From CAIWHR01 sp963734085 (lineage in GTDB: Bacteria > Pseudomonadota > Gammaproteobacteria > Burkholderiales > Casimicrobiaceae): a stretch of 64,000 nt of DNA. The DNA lies in assembly GCA_963734085.1 (NCBI GenBank), contig CAVTFT010000007.1, forward strand, positions 124,001 to 188,000. Direction: 5' to 3'. Position 1 is the stretch's first letter; each line of letters opens with the position of its first letter. Position numbers and translations under genes: made by a program. This document shows positions 24,600 to 32,104 of this stretch, piece after piece. The notes beneath the pieces were generated by a model. The model was not told the origin of the DNA and did no database searches. It saw only the letters and a program-made list of their open reading frames with translations.

Positions 24600-25542
24600 G
24601 GAAGCATCATCCGGAGCGCCGGGGAGCGTGTCAACGACGCTTGCCGGCTGGTTTGGGACGCCGCTAGGACAATACCTCCTCGCCCGCGAGCAGGCGTGGT
24701 TCGATCGGACCGTGGCCGACATTTTTGGCTTCCAGGCCATTCAGGTCGGCCTGCCCGAATGTGCGTTTCTCGCGCAAAGCAGGATCGCGGCGCGATGGAC
24801 CGTCGACCCTGCGGCCCCCGCGCAAGTGCTGGCCGATCCGTGCTGGCTGCCGTTTCCCGAGAATTCGTTCGATCTCATCGTGCTGCCCCACGCGCTCGAA
24901 TTCGCGGGCGAGCCGCATCAGCTGCTGCGCGAGGTGTATCGCGCGGTGCGGCCGGAAGGCCAGGTGCTGATCGCCGGATTCAATCCGTTCTCGCTTTTCG
25001 GCGCCCGACGCTATTTCGGGCGCGGCGAGTCGCCGCCGTGGAACGGCAGCTTCATCGCGCTCTACCGCCTGAAGGACTGGCTCGCGCTTCTCGGCTTCGA
25101 GGTCACGGGCGGCGGTCTCGACTGCTACGTGCCGCCGTTCACGCAGGAAAAATGGCTGTCGCGCTCGAGCTTCTTCGAGGCTGCCGGCGATCGCTGGTGG
25201 CCGATCGGCGGCGGCGTCTACTACCTGCGCGCAACCAAGCGGGTGCTCGGGATGCGCGTGATCACGCCGGCGTGGGAGCGGCGCAAGAATGGCCTCGCGA
25301 CGGCGCCGCGGCAAGCGCGCGAGTGCATCGAGCAGGCAATGAGCGCCGCACGGCTGCCCGGAGCGCCCCCGCGAGCAGGGCGAAGCCAAGGCCCGCAGGG
25401 CGCGTCTGCGAGCGCGGGCGGCGGCCGACCTCAAGGTGTAACGCGCAACGCACTCTGCTGCGCAGGCCGCACTCGCCCGCTCCTGGGGAGGGGGGACGCG
25501 CTGCCCACACAGTGGGTAAGCCTAGGGGAGGTTACTCATTGA
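24598..25542 (+). CDS. class I SAM-dependent methyltransferase with repeat-derived tail
   Basis: 314-aa protein. The Methyltransf_11-like core spans about residues 20-240 with LADPCWLPFPENSFDLIVLPHALEF-type motifs and LREVYRAVRPEGQVLIAGFNP. Genes of this type sit between gloB and rnhA in many betaproteobacteria; the substrate is unknown. The core ends around EQAMSAARLPG. The remaining about 60 residues (from APPRAGRSQGPQGASASAGG) are translated from dispersed repeat family A and nearby low-complexity DNA. The ATG at 24598 overlaps gloB's start; upstream ATG 24580 or TTG 24562 are alternatives inside gloB. Confidence 0.83.
   Translation: MEASSGAPGSVSTTLAGWFGTPLGQYLLAREQAWFDRTVADIFGFQAIQVGLPECAFLAQSRIAARWTVDPAAPAQVLADPCWLPFPENSFDLIVLPHALEFAGEPHQLLREVYRAVRPEGQVLIAGFNPFSLFGARRYFGRGESPPWNGSFIALYRLKDWLALLGFEVTGGGLDCYVPPFTQEKWLSRSSFFEAAGDRWWPIGGGVYYLRATKRVLGMRVITPAWERRKNGLATAPRQARECIEQAMSAARLPGAPPRAGRSQGPQGASASAGGGRPQGVTRNALCCAGRTRPLLGRGDALPTQWVSLGEVTH
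25362..25440 (+). repeat. dispersed repeat, family A copy 2 (inside a coding sequence)
   Basis: GCGAGCAGGGCGAAGCCAAGG, GCCCGCAGGGCGCGTCTGCG and AGCGCGGGCGGCGGCCGACC match the second unit at 17795-17870. It lies in the 3' end of the methyltransferase gene, in the same direction, and lengthens the protein. Confidence 0.7.
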
Positions 25543-25985
25543 GCGGCCCGGTCGCGATCTACACCGATGGTGCGTGCAAGGGCAACCCGGGGCCGGGTGG
25601 ATGGGGCGTCCTGCTGGTGTCGGGTACGCACCGGCGGGAATTGTTCGGCGGCGAGCTCGACACGACGAACAATCGGATGGAGCTGACTGCGGTGATCCGT
25701 GCGCTCGAAAGCCTCACGCGCGGTTGCGAGGTCGATCTCTATACGGACTCCCAGTACGTCAAGAACGGGATCGAGAGCTGGATCCACGGCTGGAAGAGAA
25801 ACGGCTGGAAGACGAGCGACCGCAAGCCCGTCAAGAACGCCGAATTGTGGCGCGCGCTCGATGCGTTGGCGGCGCTGCACCGGATCCGCTGGCACTGGGT
25901 CAAGGGCCACAACGGCCATCCGGAAAACGATCGGGCGGACGCGCTCGCCAACGAAGGGGTGGCGCGCGCCCTTGCGGCACCGTAG
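25539..25985 (+). CDS. rnhA: ribonuclease HI
   Basis: 148-aa enzyme that degrades RNA in RNA-DNA hybrids. With a TTG start at 25539 the catalytic residues fall on E. coli numbering: D10 (YTDGACKGNPG), E48 (NNRMELTA), D70 (YTDSQYV), H124 (VKGHNGH) and D134 (ENDRADALANEG). The TTG follows a GGGGAGG ribosome-binding site by 8 nt and overlaps the methyltransferase stop (TTGA). The usual downstream partner dnaQ is absent. Confidence 0.95.
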   Translation: MSGPVAIYTDGACKGNPGPGGWGVLLVSGTHRRELFGGELDTTNNRMELTAVIRALESLTRGCEVDLYTDSQYVKNGIESWIHGWKRNGWKTSDRKPVKNAELWRALDALAALHRIRWHWVKGHNGHPENDRADALANEGVARALAAP

Positions 25986-26016
25986 ACGCGCGCCCTTGCG
26001 TCGCCGCCGCGCGCCG

Positions 26017-26358
26017 CTAACCTGATCCGAGATCGCGCTCGATCCGCCGCGCGAACACCGTCATCTCCTTTTCCGCCTGTTTGTCGCCTTTCGCGTGCGC
26101 GACGGCGATTCCTTCACGGTACGCGGCCAGCGCCTCGGCATTGCGCCCGGCGCCGGCGAGCGCCTTGCCGTAGAGCTTCCACGCTGCCGTGTACCTGGCG
26201 TCCTGGACCACCGCGCGCGCGAGATGCTCCGCTGCCCGCGCCGGGTCGCCGGCCTTGAGGTATTCGTTGCCGAGCGAATAGCGCAACAACGCGCCGTCCC
26301 TGCCGGCAGCGAGCATTTTCTCGAAGTTCGCGAGCGCCGAGGACGGCGGATCCGCCAT
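26017..26358 (-). CDS. TPR-repeat protein
   Basis: 113-aa soluble protein with about two and a half tetratricopeptide repeats (LRYSLGNEYLKAGDPARAAEHL, WKLYGKALAGAGRNAEALAAY, GDKQAEKEMTVFARRI). It is probably a small protein-protein adaptor. It is the last gene of a three-gene minus-strand operon: its ATG overlaps the stop of the upstream gene (TAATG). Confidence 0.8.
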   Translation of the reverse strand: MADPPSSALANFEKMLAAGRDGALLRYSLGNEYLKAGDPARAAEHLARAVVQDARYTAAWKLYGKALAGAGRNAEALAAYREGIAVAHAKGDKQAEKEMTVFARRIERDLGSG

Positions 26359-26945
26359 TACTTGTCCGGTTTCGTGCCGGCGCCGCAGTCGACCTTGTGC
26401 ATCGGGTAGATCACCTTGCGCTCGGCGCCGTTGACCTTCCCCTCGACCTGCGCAAACAGCCCACCGCCCGCGGTATGACGATAGACGATGCGCTGCGGAA
26501 ATTCCTGCGCCGGGTTCTCGAACGTGAAGATGTCGTCACCGCGGCCGTCGACCGTTTCAACCGTCTTGCCGGCGAGACGAAACGCCTCTTCCTTCCGACC
26601 CTCGGGCGCCACCACGTAGTAGATGCCGTCGGCGCGCGACTCCAGCCGCAGCTGCTCGTCCCCCTGTGATTTTCCCGCCATGACCATCCTGCTCGTGCCC
26701 TGCATCGTGCCGGCACTCGCGGTCCATCGTTCGGTGAATTCGCGCTGGTTGACGGCGCCGCTCCAGCAGCCCGTGAGCCAGGCAAAGGACGCCAGCGTTT
26801 CGACGGGCTTCGTCGCCGCGGCGCCGGGAGCGATCTCCGGGCCCGGCGTCGTTTGTCCCGCGGCGATCGCGGTCGCGAAAAGCGAGCAGAAAAGCGCGTG
26901 CTGCACGCGGAAGCGTCGCAGATGCCAAGGGTTGCGCAACGTCAT
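26358..26945 (-). CDS. secreted DUF6265-like protein
   Basis: 195-aa protein with an N-terminal signal (VQHALFCSLFATAIAAG) after a short basic leader. The mature domain starts FAWLTGCWSGAVNQREFTERW and continues with a lipocalin-like pattern (SRMVMAGKS, RLESRADGIYYVVAPEG, QEFPQRIVYRH), characteristic of DUF6265/DUF1579 proteins. Function unknown. ATGA overlap with the upstream DUF6352-like gene. A distant relative is at 955-1446. Confidence 0.78.
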   Translation of the reverse strand: MTLRNPWHLRRFRVQHALFCSLFATAIAAGQTTPGPEIAPGAAATKPVETLASFAWLTGCWSGAVNQREFTERWTASAGTMQGTSRMVMAGKSQGDEQLRLESRADGIYYVVAPEGRKEEAFRLAGKTVETVDGRGDDIFTFENPAQEFPQRIVYRHTAGGGLFAQVEGKVNGAERKVIYPMHKVDCGAGTKPDK

Positions 26946-27955
26946 TGCGGATGGGCCAGGGGAAGGTTGAGGAGCAGGTTCTGCGGCTTCAATTTGAGCC
27001 GCGCGTCGTGGTCCATCGCCATCGCGAGGTAGACCGGGCGGCCGGCGATCTGCGGGCGCATGTCGCCGGCGTTCGCGAAGCGCAGCTCGAACAGGCACAA
27101 GAGGCGCCGCATCCGTTCATCGTCGACGTCGGTGCGATTGTACAGATCGTTCAGCAGCGCGCTCGCCTCGGCATCGAGTCCCACGTGCCACACCCAGCGG
27201 GAGTCGTCGATCTCGCGTTGTGGCTCGATCGTCACCGCGATTCCGAGGAAATGGGCGATCCACCGTTCGAGCACGCGGCAAAGACCGGCGAGGGCGGGCC
27301 GCCCGCGATTGAGGCTCACGGCGAGGTCGTGCCGCTCGTCCCGGCCCCAGTACGATTCGGCGTTGTCGGCGTCCAGCACATCGAGATCGACCGACCGCAA
27401 TGGCATTCGGTTCCGTTGCAGGAGCTCCCCGAGGCTGCCAAATCCGCCCGTCGTAGCGTACAGCTCGACCGTCGTTTCGTCGGCCGCCATCACTGCGCCA
27501 TCGTCGCGAACCATGATCCTTTGCGGACGAAACAGCATTTCGGCCGCACGCGCGTGGAGCGGATCCGCCCGCTCGCCGAGGATGTGGCGCAGCAGGACCT
27601 GGGTGAGTCCATGGACGAGCATCGGCGGCACGTCCACGCCATCGCGGAAGAACCCGACGTACGCTGCCTCGATCGACGGCGCGCCGGTGAGACGGTTGCG
27701 AAAGCGGAGCCAGACGGCGTAATTCTCGCGAACGTCGGGGTCGGCGATCGATGCGAGCAGCGCATCGCCGATGGCCGCCTGCGGCGCCGCCAGCAATCGT
27801 TCGTGCAGCGCGAGCTCGGCGGCGCAGGATTCCGGAATCGGCGCAAGCTCCGGCCGCAGCAGCAACGCGCGCAGGAAATCGTCGGTGAGCGTGAGCCGGC
27901 CATCCGCGCCGACGGTCAGCAGCCGGTAGCCGCACGAAGACCAGAAATCGGGCAT
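26942..27955 (-). CDS. DUF6352-like conserved protein
   Basis: 337-aa protein starting MPDFWSSCGYRLLTVGADG, the usual beginning of a conserved betaproteobacterial family I associate with DUF6352. No membrane segments, signal or catalytic motif are evident. Segments such as HILGERADPLHARAAEMLFRPQ and DVLDADNAESYWGRDERHD stand out. It heads a three-gene operon and begins right after the fadL terminator. The frame is open upstream, but that part overlaps the terminator hairpin, so the ATG at 27955 is preferred. Confidence 0.75.
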   Translation of the reverse strand: MPDFWSSCGYRLLTVGADGRLTLTDDFLRALLLRPELAPIPESCAAELALHERLLAAPQAAIGDALLASIADPDVRENYAVWLRFRNRLTGAPSIEAAYVGFFRDGVDVPPMLVHGLTQVLLRHILGERADPLHARAAEMLFRPQRIMVRDDGAVMAADETTVELYATTGGFGSLGELLQRNRMPLRSVDLDVLDADNAESYWGRDERHDLAVSLNRGRPALAGLCRVLERWIAHFLGIAVTIEPQREIDDSRWVWHVGLDAEASALLNDLYNRTDVDDERMRRLLCLFELRFANAGDMRPQIAGRPVYLAMAMDHDARLKLKPQNLLLNLPLAHPQ

Positions 27956-27961
27956 CGGATG

Positions 27962-27994
27962 AAAAAAGCGCGGCCGGGAGTTCCAGCCGCGCTT
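27962..27994 (-). terminator. intrinsic terminator after fadL
   Basis: A 9-bp stem AAGCGCGGC / GCCGCGCTT with an 11-nt loop, followed on the minus strand by six T residues (27967-27962). It ends the fadL transcript just before the next operon. Confidence 0.75.
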
Positions 27995-28074
27995 CGGGGA
28001 TCCGAATGAGGTCGCTACCGTCGACCTATTCCGCCGCACGTGCTCGTTGAAGGCCGGACCAACGGTCGACCTCC

Positions 28075-28142
28075 ATCGCTCGGCGACGCGCCCTTCGGGC
28101 CTTGGCTCGGCCTCATGGCCTCGCCCGCCTCGCTCCGTCGCA
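28075..28142 (-). repeat. dispersed repeat, family A copy 3
   Basis: On the minus strand it begins immediately after the fadL stop and includes GAGCGAGGCGGGCGAG and GAGCCAAGGCCCGAAGGGCG CGTCGCCGAGCGAT, shared with copy 1 after gmhB. Same direction as fadL. Confidence 0.7.
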
Positions 28143-29573
28143 TCAGAACGACCACGTCACCTGGCCGGCGACGTTGACAACGCTGTTGTTGTAACTGCCG
28201 TTCACATAGCCGTACTGGGCCACGCTCGCCGGCGCCGTGCTGATCTGGGCGATCGACATGTTCTTGACCCACTCATAGCCCACGCCCAGATCGAACTTGA
28301 GGTTCGGGTTCTTCATCGCGTACTGAACGCCGCCGGTGAGCCAGGTGCGATCGTTGTCCGGCAGCCGCACCGTCAGGTATTGGCCCTGGACCGGCGACTG
28401 GTCGAAGGCGACGCCCATCCGGAACTTCCAGGCCGGGTCGTACTGGTAGCTCGCGCCCAGCGAGTAGCGCCAGACGTCTTTGAAATGTTCCGGCGTCGAC
28501 TGCAGCAACACCCCATTTGTGCGTACGAAGGTCAGGTCCTGAACGGTCGACCAGTGCGTCCATTGCACGTCGGCCATGATGTCCCAGTGGTCGCTCACGT
28601 GACCGAACCACGAGATATTCGCAATGCCGGGAAGCTTGATGCTGGAAGTTACGCCGCCGTTGGCAAGCAGCGGGTTCTGGTTCACGGCATTCGCGAGAAG
28701 CTGGCCGACGGGAATGAGCGTAGCCGGCACGAGCGTCGGCATCGTTGGGTTCGTGAAGTCGACGTTGCCCGATACATCGTACTTGATGTCCGAGCGCCAG
28801 GAGGCACCGATGCGGTTGTCCTTGTTCAGGTCGATTAGCACGCCGATGTTCCAGCCCCACGACGAGTCGTCGCCGGTGACGCTCGTGAACGTGTTGAGAT
28901 TGCCCGTCTGCGCGATGATCGCGCCGGCGGCGGCGGCCGTGATCTGCCCCGCTGCCGCGGCGGTCTGCGCGGCCTGCGCGATCCCCGCCGAATAGTTGAC
29001 GTTGCTCGTGAACGTCGCCTTGATCTGCTGGTAGCTCACCCCCGCACCGATCGCGAAGTTGTCCGTCACTTGCCACGACAGCGCCGGGTTCACATTGATC
29101 GACTTGACGTCCGATTTGATCCCCTGGAAGCGGCCGATCCAGCCGTCGTCGTATTCCGTCGTGAGGCCGAACGGTACGTTGACGCCAAGGCCGAACGTCC
29201 ATTGCTTGTCGATCGGAACGACAAGGTACAGCGCGGGCAGGGCATGCAAGCCTCCCGCGTCGCCGCCTTCGCCACCGAGCGGCTGATTCAGTGCGGCGAT
29301 CGAGCCGCTGTTGCTGAATTTGATCGACGGCTGCGCGAGCGTGACGGCGCCGACGAGCTGGTTCGTGCCGATGTGGGACATGCCCGCGGCGTTCGACCAG
29401 ACGGTGCACGCGTCCTCGGCGGCCGCCGCGCCGCCGGCGTAGGCGTTGCCGAGCGCGCTGCCGCAATAAGCCTGCAGCGAAAACGCCGCGCCCTGCGCCT
29501 GACCCGCGGCCAGGGCGAGGGAAGCGCCGGCAAGCGCGATAGCGATCCGGGTGCGGACGAAGGGTGTGGTCAT
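28143..29573 (-). CDS. fadL: long-chain fatty acid outer-membrane transporter FadL
   Basis: 476-aa outer-membrane beta barrel. The signal peptide ends at GQAQG, and the mature N-terminus AAFSLQAYCGSALGNAYAGGAAAAEDACTVW is typical of FadL with its hatch segment. It ends in a terminal aromatic (VAGQVTWSF), needed for barrel insertion. A low-complexity alanine-rich insert (IAQAAQTAAAAGQITAAAAG) occurs near residue 200. It admits long-chain fatty acids or other hydrophobic substrates for the fad genes upstream. Confidence 0.9.
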   Translation of the reverse strand: MTTPFVRTRIAIALAGASLALAAGQAQGAAFSLQAYCGSALGNAYAGGAAAAEDACTVWSNAAGMSHIGTNQLVGAVTLAQPSIKFSNSGSIAALNQPLGGEGGDAGGLHALPALYLVVPIDKQWTFGLGVNVPFGLTTEYDDGWIGRFQGIKSDVKSINVNPALSWQVTDNFAIGAGVSYQQIKATFTSNVNYSAGIAQAAQTAAAAGQITAAAAGAIIAQTGNLNTFTSVTGDDSSWGWNIGVLIDLNKDNRIGASWRSDIKYDVSGNVDFTNPTMPTLVPATLIPVGQLLANAVNQNPLLANGGVTSSIKLPGIANISWFGHVSDHWDIMADVQWTHWSTVQDLTFVRTNGVLLQSTPEHFKDVWRYSLGASYQYDPAWKFRMGVAFDQSPVQGQYLTVRLPDNDRTWLTGGVQYAMKNPNLKFDLGVGYEWVKNMSIAQISTAPASVAQYGYVNGSYNNSVVNVAGQVTWSF

Positions 29574-29774
29574 GGCAGGTCTCTCCTTGTCGTGTTTTTT
29601 CGGCGCCGGTGTCGGGCTGGAACGGGGTTCTGCGCGGCCGGATTGGGGCGGCCGGTGGGGTATGACTTACTCTCAAACTATACCCCGCCGGTGCGGGCAT
29701 CGCACCCGTTCTCCTTCGCGGCAAACCCAGCGCGGGCCGAAGTGTTGTATTTGGGCAAGCAGTCCGCCGCGAAG

Positions 29775-30167
29775 CTATTCGGGCGGGATCTCCCGCGGCC
29801 GCCGGTCGGGCCCGACTGCAACATAAGTCAGGCTTGCCTCGGTCACTTTGACGCAGATCACGTCGGTGGGATTGCGTTGGGCGTATACGACGACATCCAC
29901 GGTGATCGAGGTTCGTCCGATCCGGACGATCTCGGAATAGAGGCTCACCACATCGCCGATCAGCACCGGTTCCTTGAACACGAACGAGTTCACGGCCACG
30001 GTGGCGACCCGTCCGCGCGCCCGTTGCGCGGCGAGCACGCCGCCGGCGATGTCGACCTGCGACATCACCCAGCCGCCGAAGATGTCGCCGTGCTGATTGG
30101 CGTCGGCGGGCATCGGGACCACGCGCAGCGTCGGCGGCTTGTCCGGAAGAGAGACGTTCTCGGCCAT
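29775..30167 (-). CDS. yciA: acyl-CoA thioesterase, YciA/hotdog family
   Basis: 130-aa hotdog-fold thioesterase. Family motif DANQHGDIFGGWVMSQVDIAGG (about residues 22-43) with the catalytic Asp in VDIAG, and RVATVAVNSFVFKEPVLIGD. It hydrolyses acyl-CoA to free acid and CoA, likely releasing CoA or controlling acyl-CoA levels within the beta-oxidation cluster. Confidence 0.88.
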   Translation of the reverse strand: MAENVSLPDKPPTLRVVPMPADANQHGDIFGGWVMSQVDIAGGVLAAQRARGRVATVAVNSFVFKEPVLIGDVVSLYSEIVRIGRTSITVDVVVYAQRNPTDVICVKVTEASLTYVAVGPDRRPREIPPE

Positions 30168-30306
30168 TATCGGCGGAAGTTCAGGAAGGCTTTACCGCGG
30201 GGCACACCGAGGTCTCAGACAAGAACGATCCGCTCTATCACAGACGCTCCTCGTGCATTCCGCGCTCTCGGTTTATCCATCGCGAAGGATCTCTTCCGCT
30301 GCCTCG

Positions 30307-31980
30307 TCACGCCGCCTTCTTCGCCTCGTCGCGCAACTCGCGCCGTAGAATCTTGCCGACGTTGGTCTTCGGCAGGTCCTTGCGGAACTCGATCTCGCGC
30401 GGGCACTTGTACCCGGTCAGATGCTCGCGGCAGTGCTTCATCACGTCCTCCGCGGTGAGCGCCGGATTCTTCTTGACGACGAAGAGCCTGACCGCCTCCC
30501 CGGATTTCGCGTCGGGCACGCCGATGGCCGCGCATTCCAGCACGCCGGGATGCATCACGACGACCGCCTCGATCTCGTTCGGATACACATTGAAGCCCGA
30601 GACCAGGATCATGTCCTTCTTGCGGTCGACGATCCGGACGAAGCCGCGCTCGTCCATGATGCCGACGTCGCCCGTCGCGAGCCACCCGTCCTTGTCGAGC
30701 ACTTTCGCCGTCTCGTCGGGCCGGTTCCAGTACCCCGCCATCACCTGCGGCCCGCGCACGCAGATCTCCCCCGGCTGCCCCAGCGCGACCTCCTTGCCTT
30801 CGTCGTCGCGCAGGATCACCTCGGTCGACGAAATCGGCAGGCCGATCGAGCCGTTGTACGCGGGGAGGTCGAGCGGATTGATCGTCGCCGCCGGCGACGT
30901 TTCGGTGAGGCCGTACGCTTCGATCAGCGGATGTCCGGTCACCTGCTTCCATTTGACGGCAACGGCCTCCTGCACCGCCATGCCGCCGCCGAGGGTGATC
31001 CGCAACGCCGAGAAGTCGAGCTTTGCGAACTCCGCATTGTTGACGAGCGCATTGAACAGCGTGTTGACGCCGGTGAACGCGGTGAACCGGAACTTGGCCA
31101 TTTCCTTCACGAAGCCGGGGATGTCGCGTGGATTCGGGATCAGCACGTTCTCGGCGCCAAGCGTCATGAACGTGAGGCAGTTCGCCGTCAGCGAAAAGAT
31201 GTGGTAGAGCGGCAGCGGCGTGATGACGATCTCGCGGCTGCCGGGCGCGAGGAACGGCGAAACCCACGCCCGCGCCTGGAGCAGGTTCGCGACGACGTTC
31301 CGATGCAGCAGCATCGCGCCTTTCGCCACGCCCGTCGTGCCCCCCGTGTACTGCAGAAACGCGATGTCGTCGTGCGCGAGCGGCACGTCTTCGAGCTTCG
31401 CCCTGCGGCCTTCCCCCAGCGCGTCCGAGAGGCGGATCGCACCCGGCAGCTTCCACGCCGGCACCATCTTCTTCACGTGGCGGAGAACGAAGTCGACGAT
31501 GAGCCCCTTGAAGCCCAACAACTCGCCGATCGTCGTCACGACGACCTGCCTCACTTTCGTCTTGCCGACGACCTCCTCCACGGTATGGGCGAAGTTCTCG
31601 ACGACGACGATCATCTCAGCGCCGGAATCTGTGAGCTGGTGTTCGAGCTCGCGCGCCGTGTACAACGGGTTGACGTTGACGACCGTGCACCCGGCGCGCA
31701 GGATGCCGAACAGGCACACCGGGTACTGCAGGATGTTGGGCATCATCAACGCGATGCGCGTGCCCTTCCTGCAACCCTTCGCCTGCAGCCACGCGCCGAA
31801 CGCGCGCGACAGCGTGTCGAGCTCGGCGAACGTGATCGTCTTGCCCATGCACGTGTACGCCGGTCGCGTCTCGTACTTGGCGATGGCTTCGCTGAACACG
31901 TCGCGCACCGACGCGTACTCGCTGACGTCGATCTCCGCGGGGACGCCCTTCGGGTAAGCCTTGAGCCAGATCTTTTCCAC
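30307..31980 (-). CDS. fadD: long-chain fatty acyl-CoA synthetase FadD
   Basis: 557-aa AMP-forming ligase that activates fatty acids to acyl-CoA. P-loop motif YTGGTTGVAKG at residues 211-221, later YGLTETSPAATINP and GWLATGDVGIMDERGFVRIVDRKKD. The N-terminus MEKIWLKAYPKGVPAEID resembles E. coli FadD. The GTG at 31980 is chosen because an AGGAGG ribosome-binding site lies just before it; an upstream GTG at 31998 would include that site in the protein. It is downstream of fadJ in the same direction. Confidence 0.93.
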   Translation of the reverse strand: MEKIWLKAYPKGVPAEIDVSEYASVRDVFSEAIAKYETRPAYTCMGKTITFAELDTLSRAFGAWLQAKGCRKGTRIALMMPNILQYPVCLFGILRAGCTVVNVNPLYTARELEHQLTDSGAEMIVVVENFAHTVEEVVGKTKVRQVVVTTIGELLGFKGLIVDFVLRHVKKMVPAWKLPGAIRLSDALGEGRRAKLEDVPLAHDDIAFLQYTGGTTGVAKGAMLLHRNVVANLLQARAWVSPFLAPGSREIVITPLPLYHIFSLTANCLTFMTLGAENVLIPNPRDIPGFVKEMAKFRFTAFTGVNTLFNALVNNAEFAKLDFSALRITLGGGMAVQEAVAVKWKQVTGHPLIEAYGLTETSPAATINPLDLPAYNGSIGLPISSTEVILRDDEGKEVALGQPGEICVRGPQVMAGYWNRPDETAKVLDKDGWLATGDVGIMDERGFVRIVDRKKDMILVSGFNVYPNEIEAVVVMHPGVLECAAIGVPDAKSGEAVRLFVVKKNPALTAEDVMKHCREHLTGYKCPREIEFRKDLPKTNVGKILRRELRDEAKKAA

Positions 31981-32104
31981 GACCCTCCTCCCCGCCACGC
32001 GCGGCGCGGTGGCGCTCCCGTTTTGGTCGCAGCGCGCGGAACCCGCGCAACGCCGTGCGGCGCTTTGGACCTCGCCGTCGTCTTCTTAGGACCTACTCGA
32101 AATG

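Noticed and set aside
23892..25985. A 697-codon plus-strand frame from gloB to rnhA
   Set aside because: Only its last 148 codons are a real gene (rnhA); the rest is antisense to gloB or out of frame in the methyltransferase.
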